In this document: positions 37,297-49,590 of the stretch, piece after piece
How positions within the stretch are numbered: position 1 is the stretch's first letter
Layout: each line of letters starts with the position of its first letter
NCBI RefSeq assembly: GCF_000699445.3
Contig: NC_067196.1
Coordinates: 41,569,806-41,633,805, forward strand
Length of the DNA stretch: 64,000 nt
From: Schistosoma haematobium
Taxonomy: Eukaryota; Platyhelminthes; Trematoda; Strigeidida; Schistosomatidae
Direction: 5' to 3'
The notes under the pieces: model-generated
The model's input: the letters and a program-made list of their open reading frames with translations, nothing else
Database searches by the model: none
What the model was told of the DNA's origin: nothing
Made by a program: the position numbers and the translations under genes

Positions 37297-38260
37297 GACA
37301 GTGATTAACTAATAATATCTGATAAGAATGGCATAGTATCACTAATAGATTGAGATCGAATGAATAAATTACCGAGTCCTAATTAGGCAGTTTAAATAAA
37401 TTATACTCATCCCAAAGCTTAAAAACATTATAGCTGAACTATATTCATAGTCAAATGAGTGCAAACTGATAAGAAGTCATAATCAGGTAGAAATATCTAT
37501 CAAGTGCTCTTCATTTTTCTATTGGTGTAAACATCAGATTTCGATAAGCATTAACTATAGGTTATTTATGTTATAATGTGTTATTATTTTGAATATAGCT
37601 CAACTTGGTTTCTAACACAGCATAACTTCTAAAGAATAAGTAAAATTAGCTACATCCGAAATCTCGTGTACATAAGTATATTGTAGTTTGTTTCTTTCTA
37701 TGTGTTTAAACATGAAGCTGTTATACTTTGTTAGATAAAGTAGGTTTTCCTCCTAGTTTTACAGATAAACTATCTTCTTTGAAATCACTTATACCGTATG
37801 CCTTCACTTACAGGTAGTTCAATATCTTACATACTTGCCTTACCCTTAATTGTTAGGATCTATTTTTAAACTTTTTCAAGGAAACTTCTCTAGACGGGAA
37901 ACTAACGACTTTTCCAAACTTTATACAAGATATCGTAGTTCATTTAAAATGAACAAATTACCTTATGAACCATGATGTTCTTTTCAAATATAATCTAAGA
38001 TTAAACTTCAATCATTCTATTAATGTCAAAAATCGGCTTTATATACAATGTTCCTTTAGTTGACCAAGAAAGATTTTTAGCGTTGTGCTAAAGCAATTTT
38101 CCACTTTTCTTTAAAATAGGATCGCTTATGCCATGAAGCTTAATTACCATTGTTGAGTTCCCTCTTATAATTTTTAAGGTTGCTATGTGAATCGCTCAAT
38201 ATTGTGCCTGAATAGAGTTCAGATATCATGATAAAATAGAGCAGCAGCACACAATTTGCA
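37297..38260. other. gene-free AT-rich DNA
   Basis: No gene or repeat recognised. Confidence 0.4.
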
Positions 38261-38263
38261 ATA

Positions 38264-38625
38264 ATTACTTACTTACGCCTGTTACCCCCTCCCCATAGCG
38301 GAACATAGGCTGCCAATCGGCATTCTCCATCCAACCCTGTCCTGCCCAATCCTTTCCAGTTCTTTCCAGATGCTACTCATACTTTTGATGTCTGCATCCA
38401 ATTCTCGACGCAGTGTATTGATTGGCCTTCTTATTTATCGTTTCCATTCAGGATTCCTAGTTAGCGCTTGCCTCGTAATGCAGTTTGGTGATTTCCTGAA
38501 CGTGTGTCCAATCCACTTCCCACGTTTTCTCATAATTTCCTCTTCAGATGGAAGTTGGTTAGCAGTCTTGTCTGACTCCCATTCTTACTTGAAATGCGTC
38601 TGTCAGCTGTGTTCCACGCACTAGT
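38264..38625 (-). mobile_element. 5'-truncated RTE/SR2-like LINE, 3' end
   Basis: The minus strand aligns with the last 115 or so codons of the LINE ORF ([11 protein letters not shown] and the [18 protein letters not shown] regions) with substitutions and a broken frame. The 3' terminus has the GTAA tandem tail (TTACTTACTTACG on the plus strand, 38264-38277), as at 47150 and 61815. Confidence 0.75.
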
Positions 38626-38684
38626 TTTTAGTATAGTTGATCGCAAGAATTCTTCATAATATTAATGATTTTCTCAGGCACTTT

Positions 38685-39455
38685 ACGTAGCCTAGTGATA
38701 TTATAGATTCTAAGAGCTAAACTACCAAACGAAACTGATGCATCAGTAATATTAATTAATTAAACTTCTTCGTAGTTATTTTCTAATATATCGACAATAC
38801 GATAACATTGTTCTTAGTATTTGTACATCATATGTATATAGATTGCTATACAGTGAACTATTGAGCAAGTTAACTAAACATTATAAACTATTAGGAAGTG
38901 TCTTCAATAAATTTCATATGATTGGAAGATTGTTTTTGATATGATGGAAAGAAAAAATCAAAATTCGATTGATTTACTCATTATGAGTTTAGTTGAAGAT
39001 TACTTCCATTTTGATTCAATGTAATAAACATTCAGTGTAGTATTTGGTTTTCTTTTCTCGTATGATATTTTATTCTGTATAATATACGATATTCTTGTAT
39101 TCCATTGACATAAACTATGCTCAGTATGTGATTTGTTATAACTCTAAGTATTTTTCATATATGTTATTTCATTCTAATTATTAATCAAAATAAGTGTACA
39201 ATCAATATATAAATGAGTGTATTTTCGACTAGAATCGTTAACACTGTCTGGAATAACATTCCTTTCACTAGTCTTCTGTCTTCTTATTGCGACTTGGAAG
39301 GGTTCTAGCATTCTAGTGCTCAAGTTACACGCGGTATATCAAGAATATAAGCTCTAGATATTACAGTTTTAATTGTAAATTAGCACTATCTTAAAGAGCA
39401 TTTCTTTCAAATTGTACATTTTCTCCAGAACCTCTGACTGATCCAGAATTATTTA
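38685..39455 (+). repeat. direct duplication, copy 1
   Basis: From TTTACGTAGCCTAGTGATATT onward it is nearly identical to 43099-43430. It contains about 430 bp (38937-39365) and about 29 bp (near 38801-38830) that are absent from the second copy. No coding potential or terminal signals were seen. Confidence 0.8.
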
Positions 39456-39934
39456 TCCAATAATAATGATTAACATTGAGAAACATTTCCAAATATTTCG
39501 ATTAAAAACAAACAAACAATCACTTACCAGTAAAAGTATAGTAAACTGACAAACTACTGAAAAAAAGCTTTATGGTAGCCTTGATTTAAAAAGAAAAATT
39601 TATTTCTTCTAAAGTATATTAGTGAATCATAGTTTTTATCAAAAATAATAACCACATATTTCATGTATCATTGTGTTTCTCAATTAATTTACAAACATAG
39701 AGTTGTCAGTTCTATCAAATGAAATGCGCTTATTGGATTGATACAAATCAAAATTTATTTGACAGTAGAAAGAAAAATTTCATCTAATCAATATTATTCT
39801 ACCTTGTTTATAACAATCCTTTTTATTGGTATCCACTTTTATTTTTCCAATATAAAATTCATTGTATATTTGAAGAAGTAAACAAATGATTAGTATCAGG
39901 AAGGGTTTTGCGGAGATTGCAGTAAGTTCAACAG

Positions 39935-40420
39935 CCACGGATGCGCGCTACTGAGGAGTCCCACAATAGGACGAAATGGCCGTCCAGTGCTCCCAGGTTT
40001 TCCATTGTGGTCTTGCTTCAATTAACTCATGATCTCGATTGTTGAAATTACTACAATCTCCACAAAACCCCTTCTGATACTAATCAACATATGCTCACTA
40101 GTGACTGGCTTCAAGTTGGAAATCCTAGAGTGACCAGTAGAGTTCAACCGGGTCAGTTGTGAGATATTAACTCACTGATGACAGTGGTGGATATGTCGCT
40201 CAATTTCGTGAATTAGTTGAAGTTAGACATTAACACTGTTGGATGCCAGCCGGCTCAGTGGTCTAGTTGGTTAAGCGCCTGGGTTCGAATCCCGCCAGGT
40301 TGGGTCGTGGACGCGCACTACTGAGGAGTCCCACAATAGGACGAAGCGGCCGACCAGTGCTTCCAGGTTTTCCATGGTGTTCTAACTTCAACTGACTCAT
40401 GATCTCAACTGTTGAAAGTA
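39935..40420 (+). repeat. hammerhead SINE, family 2, head-to-tail dimer
   Basis: A partial monomer begins just before the first hammerhead (39943-39990). Its tail (TCATGATCTCG, then ATCTCCACAAAACCCC) runs directly into the leader of a full monomer (CACTAGTGACTGGC at 40098), then a tRNA-like body (GGCTCAGTGGTCTAG at 40250; GGTTCGAATCCCG at 40283) and a second hammerhead at 40313-40360. The period between hammerheads is 370 bp. The second module is damaged (GAAG for GAAA, GAC triplet). A dimeric unit bounded by hammerheads is the expected layout for retrozyme or Smα-type elements. Confidence 0.85.
39943..39990 (+). ncRNA. hammerhead ribozyme motif, core intact
   Basis: CTGAGGA (39951-39957), stem II GTCC/GGAC (39958-39961 with 39969-39972), GAAA (39973-39976), the stem III turn TGGCC, and triplet GTC with predicted cleavage after 39984. 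Stem I pairs GCGCT with AGTGC-type bases (one G-T), with one mismatch beside the core. All core positions I can assign match CUGANGA...GAAA...GUC. This is the best-preserved module in the window. Confidence 0.65.
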
Positions 40421-42261
40421 AACAAATGAATTGATACTAAATTGAGTCATTTTCTATATAATGTATATTAATCAGCTATTAATTGACCAAAATCTAGATG
40501 TAGACATTTTTTTGTACTTCCATCATTCGAGATCCTGTCTTCTTGTTACTTACGTTTAAATATATGTAATCTATATACATGTATACTTGTCATTTTGAAG
40601 ATAGTTTATTAAAAATAACTTAATATAACAATAGGAAGAAACTGGCTATCAGGTATTTGTTTTGTTTTGTTTTCTGCTCGAAAAGCGCACTTCATATCTT
40701 CAGTATGTAAGTGTACAATTTTGTTTAACCTATCTGTTCTATGCTTCTTTATCTTTAGGAAATTTCTCCACATTTACGGTTCCCTCAATAGTCCATGATA
40801 CTATTTCTATTTTTTGTTTTGTTTTACAAAAGTGAATTCACAATATGATTGACTGTCTTAATTTTGTACTTGTTTTAATTTAACCTAGTTTAATACAAAA
40901 CGATGACTAGCCGATTTCTTGAAATTGTGCGAAAAAAACAAACGAGAGTGATTATAGAAAGGTCAACTAAATAATATACATATGTACGATAACACTTTTT
41001 TTCCCTACGCTCTATTTATTAACTAAAGCAAGTATAATTTCGTCTTGCCTTGTCCTCATTTACTGACTACATTTAAAATGTTATACGCAGTAATATAATA
41101 CGATTTCTTTACCAAAACGTATGATATTGTGATGTGTTTTTTTGTCTTATTCTATGTCTTTTCTTCTTCGGTTCTTTCATCTGTCTTGGTCGTTTGTTGT
41201 TTATGTCTGGTAACTTTTTCTGTTATTATTTGTTACTTAAATTTGGCACATAATAGACAAAAACTAAGTTTCATAACATCATTACTTAATTAGTGTTTTG
41301 AAAAATAAACATAGTCTTGTATTAAAAAGTATGAATTACATAGACGAAAGATGAAATTACCAAGAATAAAAAATCCACAGATAATTATGAATGGTTTATC
41401 ACTGAATTGATACCTGGTCGAATCTTATCAATCAACTTGCGATATAGTCACTAGCCTATGGGACTAGATATCGTGTGTACTATACTGAGGTGTTAGGTGG
41501 TTGTTGGTAGGAAACCCGACTGTCAACTACATCCAATCACCTAATAAGATAAGAATGATGACTGAATAATGCGATGAAGAAGTGCATGTTCACTAACTTT
41601 CTATATATAAAATATATTTAAAAAGTATAAAATACAATCTATGATGATCTAGTTTGTTTTATTTACCATACAGTAATATGTGACTCAGAAAAATAGCCTA
41701 TTTTGTTATTTGCGCTTCTTCATTCTATTCATTATTTGCTTACTCATTTTGTCCTGAAAATAGCTTTCTTAATATATCCTAAAATGAGTACAGACGTGGA
41801 GTTTGTTTCCAGAAATTATGTCTTCTTTCACTAGAATGACGTTTAATATGAATAAAAATGAGTAATTTTCATAAGTAAAATTGAAAATCAACTAAGACCA
41901 CCATAAGGATTCTGTCAGTTTTAAAGAATACCTCTTTCCATAGAAAAATAAGACCTAATTATAAAAACTGGAATTTATGATAGACATTTTATTGTATACA
42001 CTGCTTTATAATACAATCAGTTTCAAGTAACGGTTTGAACTTTGAGACATTGCGCTATGAAAAATTCAGTTGCTACTTTAATAAATTTAGTAATTTTTTT
42101 GATAAAGAATCTAACTTCACTTATTCTGTAAGGACTCTTCGAAAATTGTAATACAATACTTTTACAAATTAATATAACGTGATAACAATAGTTTCGAAAT
42201 CCAATTTCATAAAAGGATAATTTGTAAGTTGAATGGTTCCATCTTTGATATTTGTCCCTTT
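40421..42261. other. gene-free AT-rich DNA
   Basis: No supported gene or repeat was recognised in this long AT-rich stretch. Confidence 0.4.
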
Positions 42262-42265
42262 CTAC

Positions 42266-42546
42266 TGTACTATATACTACTTATGTTTGTTGACATAAGT
42301 AATATATAACACCAATCAGAAATAGAATTCAGAGTATCAGGAGGTTAAGAAGATCGAATTGAAGAAAAATAGGAGTATAAACAGAGAGTAATATTAATAA
42401 CAGCAGAAATGAAGGGACGATGAAGTTTGTAAGAGAGAACTGATGGGTAATGTGCAAATAAAGTACTTAATGTATTTTTTTTTTATATTTCACAAAGACA
42501 TTCTGTAAATAAATTGGTTTTCTTCATCAAGTCTTCGTTCACTGTA
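42266..42546 (+). mobile_element. solo LTR, copy 3 (281 bp, diverged)
   Basis: It begins TGTACTATATACTACTTATG and ends CACTGTA, with 4-bp duplication CTAC at 42262-42265 and 42547-42550. It aligns with the other two LTR copies but is more diverged and carries a T-run expansion near 42475. Confidence 0.7.
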
Positions 42547-43098
42547 CTACTTACTAATCTCAATTTCACTTTATAAAGTAATTTTCAACCCTAAGACGTC
42601 CGTTTGTTAATATAATATTGTTTTACAATTCTATTACTGTATTCTAGGATTACGGTAGTTGTGAATGATACTATAATATACCACAGTATATTCATTCATG
42701 TATCTTAAGACAGCCTGTATTAGTGCTTTTCACTTTATATACCAATATATGCAAATAAACTCTTTTTCAGTCTTCGTGAAAGTTTTGGTCTTATAAATTT
42801 ATACTATCTAGAATCACTTAATAAACATAATTTAAATGTGTCCGGCTCACAACTGAGAACAAATCAGTATCAGTTTATCAGTGAACTGATGTAAACAACT
42901 GTGCTAAATTTCACTAGAATTAGTTAGTTTTACAAATAGATGAATTCATACTGACTTAATTCTATGTCTAATATTTTCCTAAATGCTATAAGACGATAGT
43001 ATATTTTAAATAATTTATTATTGAGCTATAATTTAGTAATTAAAGCACTCGTATTACAACCAATAAGTCACAGGTTCAAATCGCTTTCCTTCTAGTTT

Positions 43099-43430
43099 GC
43101 TTTACGTAGACTAGTGATATTATAGGTTCTAAGAGCTAAACTACCAAACGAAACTGATGCATCAGTAATATTAATTAATTAAACTTCTTTGTAGTTATTT
43201 CCTAATATATCGATTTGTACATTATATGTATATAGATTGCTATACAGTGAACTATTGAGCAAGTTAACTAAACATTATAAACTATTAGGAAGTGTCTTCA
43301 ATAAATTCCATATAATTGAAAGATTGTTTTAATTGTAAATTAGCACCATCTAAAAGAACACGTTTCCCAAATTGTACATTTTCTCCAGAACCTCTGACTT
43401 ATCCATAGTTATTTACTGAATAATGACTAA
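43099..43430 (+). repeat. direct duplication, copy 2 (internally deleted)
   Basis: Matches 38685-39455, joined across the missing 430 bp at a GTTTT stretch near 43327 that occurs at both deletion ends in copy 1. Microhomology at the join suggests the deletion is in copy 2. Confidence 0.8.
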
Positions 43431-45200
43431 TATTCGGGATCCAATCAAACCAAAAGTAATAATGATAATTCGATTTTTCTTTGAAATCCAAAGCACTGTG
43501 GCCGATAGCTTATTATAAACGATGTAAAGATTACTAATATTCAGTCCATACAGTGATAAAAATTGACAAACATTGGAAGACTACGAAGCGGCGTCAATGA
43601 TTTATAAATTTTCGAATGTAACTTTGACGCTCACGATAGTTAAAATTTGTAAACTAACTTCATAGGTACTCATCCATATCGGGCGACAGAGCATTTCTTT
43701 CTCGAATTTTTTTACTATTAGTTTTAATTAATTCTAACTGCTAAGCCTAATCGTAGCGAACAACAGTACTCCGATTTCCTAACCTTAAATCCTAAGTGAA
43801 ACTCTTATCCTTTTAAAGCCTTTATCTATTTATGTCATCTTTACATTACGTCGTTTCAAGTTGTTGAAGTTCTTCATTATAAACTAACCTCACCGCTACT
43901 GACTTAAGAGTAAATCAAATCAGATGTAGTTTCATAATTTGCTAACAATATCAAGTAGAGATTGATTTACATTAGAAACTGGATGAAGTGTAAACTGGAA
44001 TCGGTTAAATGTTGACAAACTACTTGATTTTATATGAATATTCGTCAATATTTGAACAAATAGTTTGACAGAATTCGAAATGATTTCAGCTGCTAAAATT
44101 TCAATTGCTGAGACCATAATTTCTATAAACAGTATGTAAATTTACTTGATCTCCATGAAACCCTAATCTACTAGGATAGATCATGTGTAGGATCATTGGC
44201 GAGGTTTCTTGAGGAGTTCCAAATGTGACATTATACTGGGGATTCTTGGCTGGTAATAACATTCAGCTGATGATGAGTAGTTATAAAAATCTCACTTCTT
44301 CACCAGTCAGCAGTTTTGTACTACAAAAGTACCGATAGCCTTCCCTGAATCTCTACAAACTAAACTCTTTGAAGCTCTAAGTAACAATTTGAATTCGTCC
44401 TTCCTATGACTAAATGAAAAACTGATAACCAAGTTTACATTATTCAAATAAACAAAATGGAATAGTGATTTCCTTACATAAGAACGGTTAACAAATGAAG
44501 TGATTCGATTTCCTTATATGAAAACTCTAGTAACAATACAAACTTGAAATTAGACTTTATTTTGTTTTTTCTATGGACATTATTATTACTGTTATTCTTA
44601 TCGTTAGGTAGATTCTGTTTAACTTCCTGATAGTAATTTTCACCAGAAACTGATTTCAGGAAACCAACCTTTATGAAGTAAAGCATATCGGTTAGTTACA
44701 TGAATTTAGCTTAAATTTATTCAAAAATATACACTCAGTGCACGTCAGTTAATAACAAACTTTACCTTTGAAATGTGCAAATTTTTCCAAAACACTACTT
44801 CTATTAACCATTTTATTAGAATATATCAGACAACTAATGAAAGTTTGATTGTGGTTGAAACTTAAAGCACAAAACAAAAGTTTGAATGTTACAAACTATT
44901 CACAGACAGAAGAAATGCGAAATACGCTAAAATATATTAGCCAATGCAGTATAAAAGGTTATCTTTGTTTTTTTTATCCAATTCCAAATATGAACCAATT
45001 CTGATTGGGACAAAAATGTAAACTTATGTGCACATGAACACATAATAACAAGTAAACTGGTAGGAAAATAAAGAAAACATTGTGTATCGTCGATATTATC
45101 AAACGTTCTCCTATCCAAAGGTGAGTTGGTCACAAAATTATTCTTTAATGAATACAATTTTTATTGTGAATAAGCTAACATTTACAAATTTAATATTTTG
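43431..45200. other. stretch upstream of gene 3; short Penelope-associated repeat
   Basis: No gene supported. Positions 44026-44110 (GAATATTCGTCAA, TAGTTTGACAG) resemble 58316-58430 and probably derive from the same Penelope-associated sequence. The ORFs at 43932, 44474 and 44927 have no domain support. Confidence 0.4.
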
Positions 45201-45210
45201 AACCTTTCAG
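45201..45210 (+). promoter_or_regulatory. splice-acceptor-like site before gene 3 ATG
   Basis: AACCTTTCAG ends 20 nt before the start codon. It is a good acceptor with a weak polypyrimidine run and could receive a spliced leader or a 5' UTR exon. Confidence 0.4.
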
Positions 45211-45230
45211 AGTAATCACAACTAGTTAAC

Positions 45231-48200
45231 ATGCCTTATAAACTAAACAATACCGTTGCTTCCATTCTATCAGTACTATTAATTCCAATCAATACTGCAT
45301 ACCAACAATTAAGTGATACACCAATCGTCAGTGAAATTCAGCCGAAAGATTTTACTATTAAAACAGTAACAAGTGTACCATTATTACGTCTAGTTGACTA
45401 TCTATCAAATCAAACACAAACCAAGGAAATGAAAGTCAGAAACTTCTCAATATCATCAGATTCTTTATACACTCATATATATTTTGCTTGGAAAGAAGCT
45501 AATCAATATATGTCTCCTGTAAGTATGTGAATTTAGTCAAATAAATTTTAACTATATCATTGAGTTTTACTGTTCTTTGAATTTCAATATCAGTATTGTT
45601 TTAACATTCTAACTGAATTCACAAACATTCTGAAATTGATTAAGGTCACTGAAATGATAGTTTCCTCTTACAGTTTCATAACTCCCAACCGATTGAACTG
45701 AGTATTTAAAAAATTCACTAAAGAACTATAACATTACATTTACTGTTCATTTTTGACAACTGATATAATTAGAAGTGTAGACAAATCGCTTACTAGACCG
45801 AATTCAAGAAATGATAAGATGCTTTGTTGATAATTTTCATATATTTACAATAAGGAAATTCATAAGTTGGTTGACTAGGATTAATCAGTCATCATTCTAA
45901 TATAATTTAATAATCCAAAGTTTACGAGTTCTTTGACAATTCGTCTTCACATATATTTTACAATGAAAGTAATATCACTGGTTGATAGCCGTCGTTACTA
46001 GACAGTGGGATTACTGATAAAAAAGTTCTCATTTCACTTTGTTGGACAATTAATAATCAGTGTTAATCAGATACCTGTACACAATTAAGGTTGTGTCATA
46101 AGTTTGATTAGTTGAAGTCATCTGAAAATCAAATGGTTAAGACTAAAAATGATAATTTATCTACTCGACTGTATGATTATCAATAAGCAACAATAGTAAT
46201 TCAGTGAATGAGAACACCAATGAAAAAACCAAATGTATCCTAATACAACATTACAAAATATCTTGGTAAAATCTGACAACCATACAGTAAATACTTTATT
46301 TGTTAAATGTCCATCAACTGTCTCAAACGTTATTGTTCCTTCATTTCCATACCAATCACTCTCTGTTCTCGTTCTCTTCTCTTCGATTTTTTCAACGTTC
46401 TGCCTCTAAGCATTGCACTTTCTATTGATGATATACACTAATTATATCTGTAGACATCAGTAGAACAGACCACAGTAAGAGAAAATAACCGTGGGTTTCA
46501 GATCCGTATCGAACAATAAATTCAACATCAAAATAAACAGAAAGTCAATACCGAAAAAAAATTTAATAGATGTATGTACAAAACTTGGTCAAAATAATCA
46601 AACCGATTATTCCATATCAATCATCATTTGTGAAATGATTTTGCATGGAATAATTTGAATAAAATTTCATATCTTTCCTTCAGTTTTTGACGTGATGTTC
46701 TGTAAGAAGTTCTTCAGAATATTGATTCTTTTAAAAATAAAATTTTCACTTGTTTTTAGATTGCTTTGAGAAATAACGGTAAAATTGATGAGATTGTTGG
46801 TGCTAATCTTGTTCTACCTGTTAATATTTTAAAAGATATGTATGCACCTGGATTAATAGCAGATATATTAGATTTTGCAATTAATTGTTATACATGGGCT
46901 AAACCAATAGGCAATCAAAAATCTTTCTCTAGTCCTACAGGATACATTTCTATTTTAAGAGGAGCTGACAACGCAAAAATTAATCAAGAATTAATTAAAG
47001 AAACTACAAAATATTTTTTAATTTCTTCTCAAACTGATGCATATCATTTTGTTTGGGAAAATTCTTCACCAGAAGTAAGTATTTATGGTTGATATTTTTG
47101 TTAATCAACATCTCATTACTGTCTTTTTATTTTATGAATGGATTACCTACTTAATTACTTACGACTGTTACTCCTCCTAAAGGAACATAGGCCGCTCACC
47201 AGCATTCTCCATCCAACCCTGTCCCAAGCAATCCTTTCCAGCTCCTTCCAGTTGTTATTCATCCTTTTCATATCTGCTTCTATTTCCCGACGTAATGTGT
47301 TCTTTGGCCTTCCTCTTTTTTGCTTCCCTTCAGGATTCCAAGTTAGGGCTTGGACTCGTGATGCAGTTTGACGATTTGCGTAATGTATGTCCTATCCATT
47401 TCCATAGTCTTTTCCTAATTTCCTCTTCAGCTGGAAGCTGGTTTGTTCTCTCCCACAGAAAGCTGTTGCTGGTGGTATCCGGCCAATCGATGTTGATTAT
47501 CTTGCGTAGACAACTATTTATAAATACTTGTACCTTCTTGATGGTGGTTGTTGTAGTTCTCCGAGTTTCAGCTCCATACAGTAGAACTCTCTTCACGTTC
47601 GTATTGAAGATTCTGACTTTGATATTAGTTGAAAGTTATTTTGAGTTCCATATGTTCTTCAATTGTAGGAATGCGACCCTTGCTTTGCCAATCCTCGCCT
47701 TTACGTCTGCATCCGAACCTCCTTCTTCATCGATGATGCTTCCCAGGTATGTGAAGGACTCTTCATCTTCCAGTTTCACCATCAAGAGTGATTGGACTGC
47801 TGTGCTCCGCTTTGAATTTGAGGACCTTTGTTTTCCCCTTGTGTATGTTGAGACCTACTGATGCAGAGACTGCTGCTACACTGGCTGTCTTTATCTGCAT
47901 TTGTTTGTGTGTGTGGGATAGGAGGGCTAGGTCATCTGCGAAGTCCAAATCGTCTAATTGATTCTGAGCTGTCCATTGTATTCCATGTTTTCCCTCAGAT
48001 GTCGAGGTCTTCATAATCCAGTCGACCACCAGAAGAAAGAGGAAGGAACTTCCTTCCTTATGAATGGATACTCCTTATAAAATTCAAATTCATTACGACA
48101 TAGATGCTGTATACATGACTTACAAAAGAAATGATATTTAACTAATAAAATTGGTATAGTTCTGAATTTCTTAACAGAATTTTAACACTTAGATTCATGG

Positions 48201-49333
48201 AGTGATAAGAATTGCTTCAAGATAACTTTTAATATGAAATGAAGAAGTGGATAAATTAGGTGTGTGCATTGAGAACTATTAAAAAATATGATTAATTAAA
48301 AGAGGTAAACTAATGCTGTCGTAGCAAACACTTATTGATACAAACTATTACGAACGTCTTACGCTTTGAAATATAGAATGCTTTGTGACTAAGTATTCAA
48401 AATTAATATTGATCTTGAATGTGTTTTCTGATCGTCCAACTTACGTCGGTTCATGATCCTAATAATATTCAACGATCTCCACAAATCCCTATACTGAATA
48501 TACGTCCCAACTATCTCACTAGTTCTAAATCTCTAAGTCCCATATTTTAACCTCGAAGTACATATTTGTCTCATCCTTTCATCTTCATTAGTTTCGATTA
48601 TGATCAATACTAAAATTAGCTTTACATTGATATTAATAACATTATTTTCATTAACAGTGATTGTATAACCTATATTCCTGATATTACTAATCCATAATTA
48701 GTAGATTTTTCGAAATACTTTATTGCTCTTGTTTTCTACCAGCGTATGAGGAGGAATTAATAGCCAAAACAATTATCACTACTCATAGGTTTCCTATGAT
48801 TTATGACTAAATTATTTTTCAGAACCTTGACCTGATGTATTCATGAACATTTGGTCATTGTTTCTATAGAGCGCAAAAACACTTGACTGTTTATACAAAG
48901 ATCTCCTGAAAACTAATAATTTCCACAGAGGCTATTAGTATTAATTTCAACTATTTATCAGATATGTAAGTTTACGAATTTAATTTTCATCAGTACTGTT
49001 TGTGTGAAAACTAGTAATACAAACTTACTACCAAAGCCTGTACCGTAATTGTTAAAGATTTAACCCTATTAAAAATTCAATATGATTGAAATCATTTATT
49101 TCATTATTTATTCATTGTAATGTATATTGTTTATTGTTCTCAATCTAATTGTAATTATTTACATTTTTATACTTTTATTCTAGCAAGCAAAATTCATGGC
49201 ATCTTTAAAGTATACTCAAATTATTTGCGGTGATAAACAAACTAAAACAAACCCATGTAACTGGGAACAACTTGGTATGGATAAATCATTTGCTAAACAA
49301 CAATGTCTTTATAGAACAATTAACAGTGATTGA
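45231..49333 (+). CDS. secreted cysteine-containing protein, paralogue 3 (3 exons, 250 aa)
   Basis: The exons are 45231-45518, 46760-47074 and 49184-49333. Donors are GTAAGT, acceptors TTTTTAG and ATTCTAG, and introns are phase 0. A signal peptide covers about residues 1-23. NQT at 60-62 aligns with the sequons of genes 1 and 2, and [12 protein letters not shown] follows. Exon 2 has [18 protein letters not shown] and Cys139; exon 3 has Cys216, Cys226 (PCNW) and Cys242 (QCLYR), spaced as in the paralogues. It is closer to gene 2 than to gene 1. Intron 2 (2.1 kb) contains a LINE insertion in antisense orientation and a SINE tail. The frame is complete, so the insertion need not break the protein. 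Its job is not known from sequence; TES/Fs800-like eggshell protein is a guess. Confidence 0.88.
47144..48057 (-). mobile_element. 5'-truncated RTE/SR2-like LINE in gene 3 intron 2
   Basis: This 914-bp insertion is flanked by the 12-bp duplication TTATGAATGGAT (47132-47143 and 48058-48069). The minus strand starts at the LVVDWIM region of the reverse transcriptase, keeps [16 protein letters not shown] and WIGHTLRK, and ends in a GTAA-type tail (TTACTTACGACTG at 47156). The frame is broken by stops and frameshifts between 47596 and 47763 and near 47330. It lies antisense to the host gene. Confidence 0.9.
48445..48505 (+). repeat. family 2 SINE tail fragment
   Basis: GGTTCATGATCCTAATAAT followed by ATCTCCACAAATCCC and ATACTGAA matches the 3' tail of family 2 SINEs. 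It lies inside gene 3 intron 2. Confidence 0.5.
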
Positions 49334-49340
49334 TAGAAAT

Positions 49341-49346
49341 AATAAA
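49341..49346 (+). promoter_or_regulatory. candidate poly(A) signal of gene 3
   Basis: AATAAA 8 nt past the stop codon; a second AATAAA lies near 49543. The first is unusually close to the stop, so the second may be the one used. Confidence 0.4.
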
Positions 49347-49590
49347 TAATTAAGTTTATCATATCTTTAGTTTATATTTGTATATGCAGTTGTTCTGCTA
49401 TCTATTTAAAATATTTACACCGTTTCATTTAGCTTTACTGACCAATTTCAATATGACCATTTCTGTTTTGTTTTTATTTGATTAAAAAAAATACAATATG
49501 AAACTGTTTTACTCATATCTATTTGGTTGAAAGTATTTAAAGAATAAAATGTCAACTAAGGATCAAATTGCAATAATAATAATTAAATGA

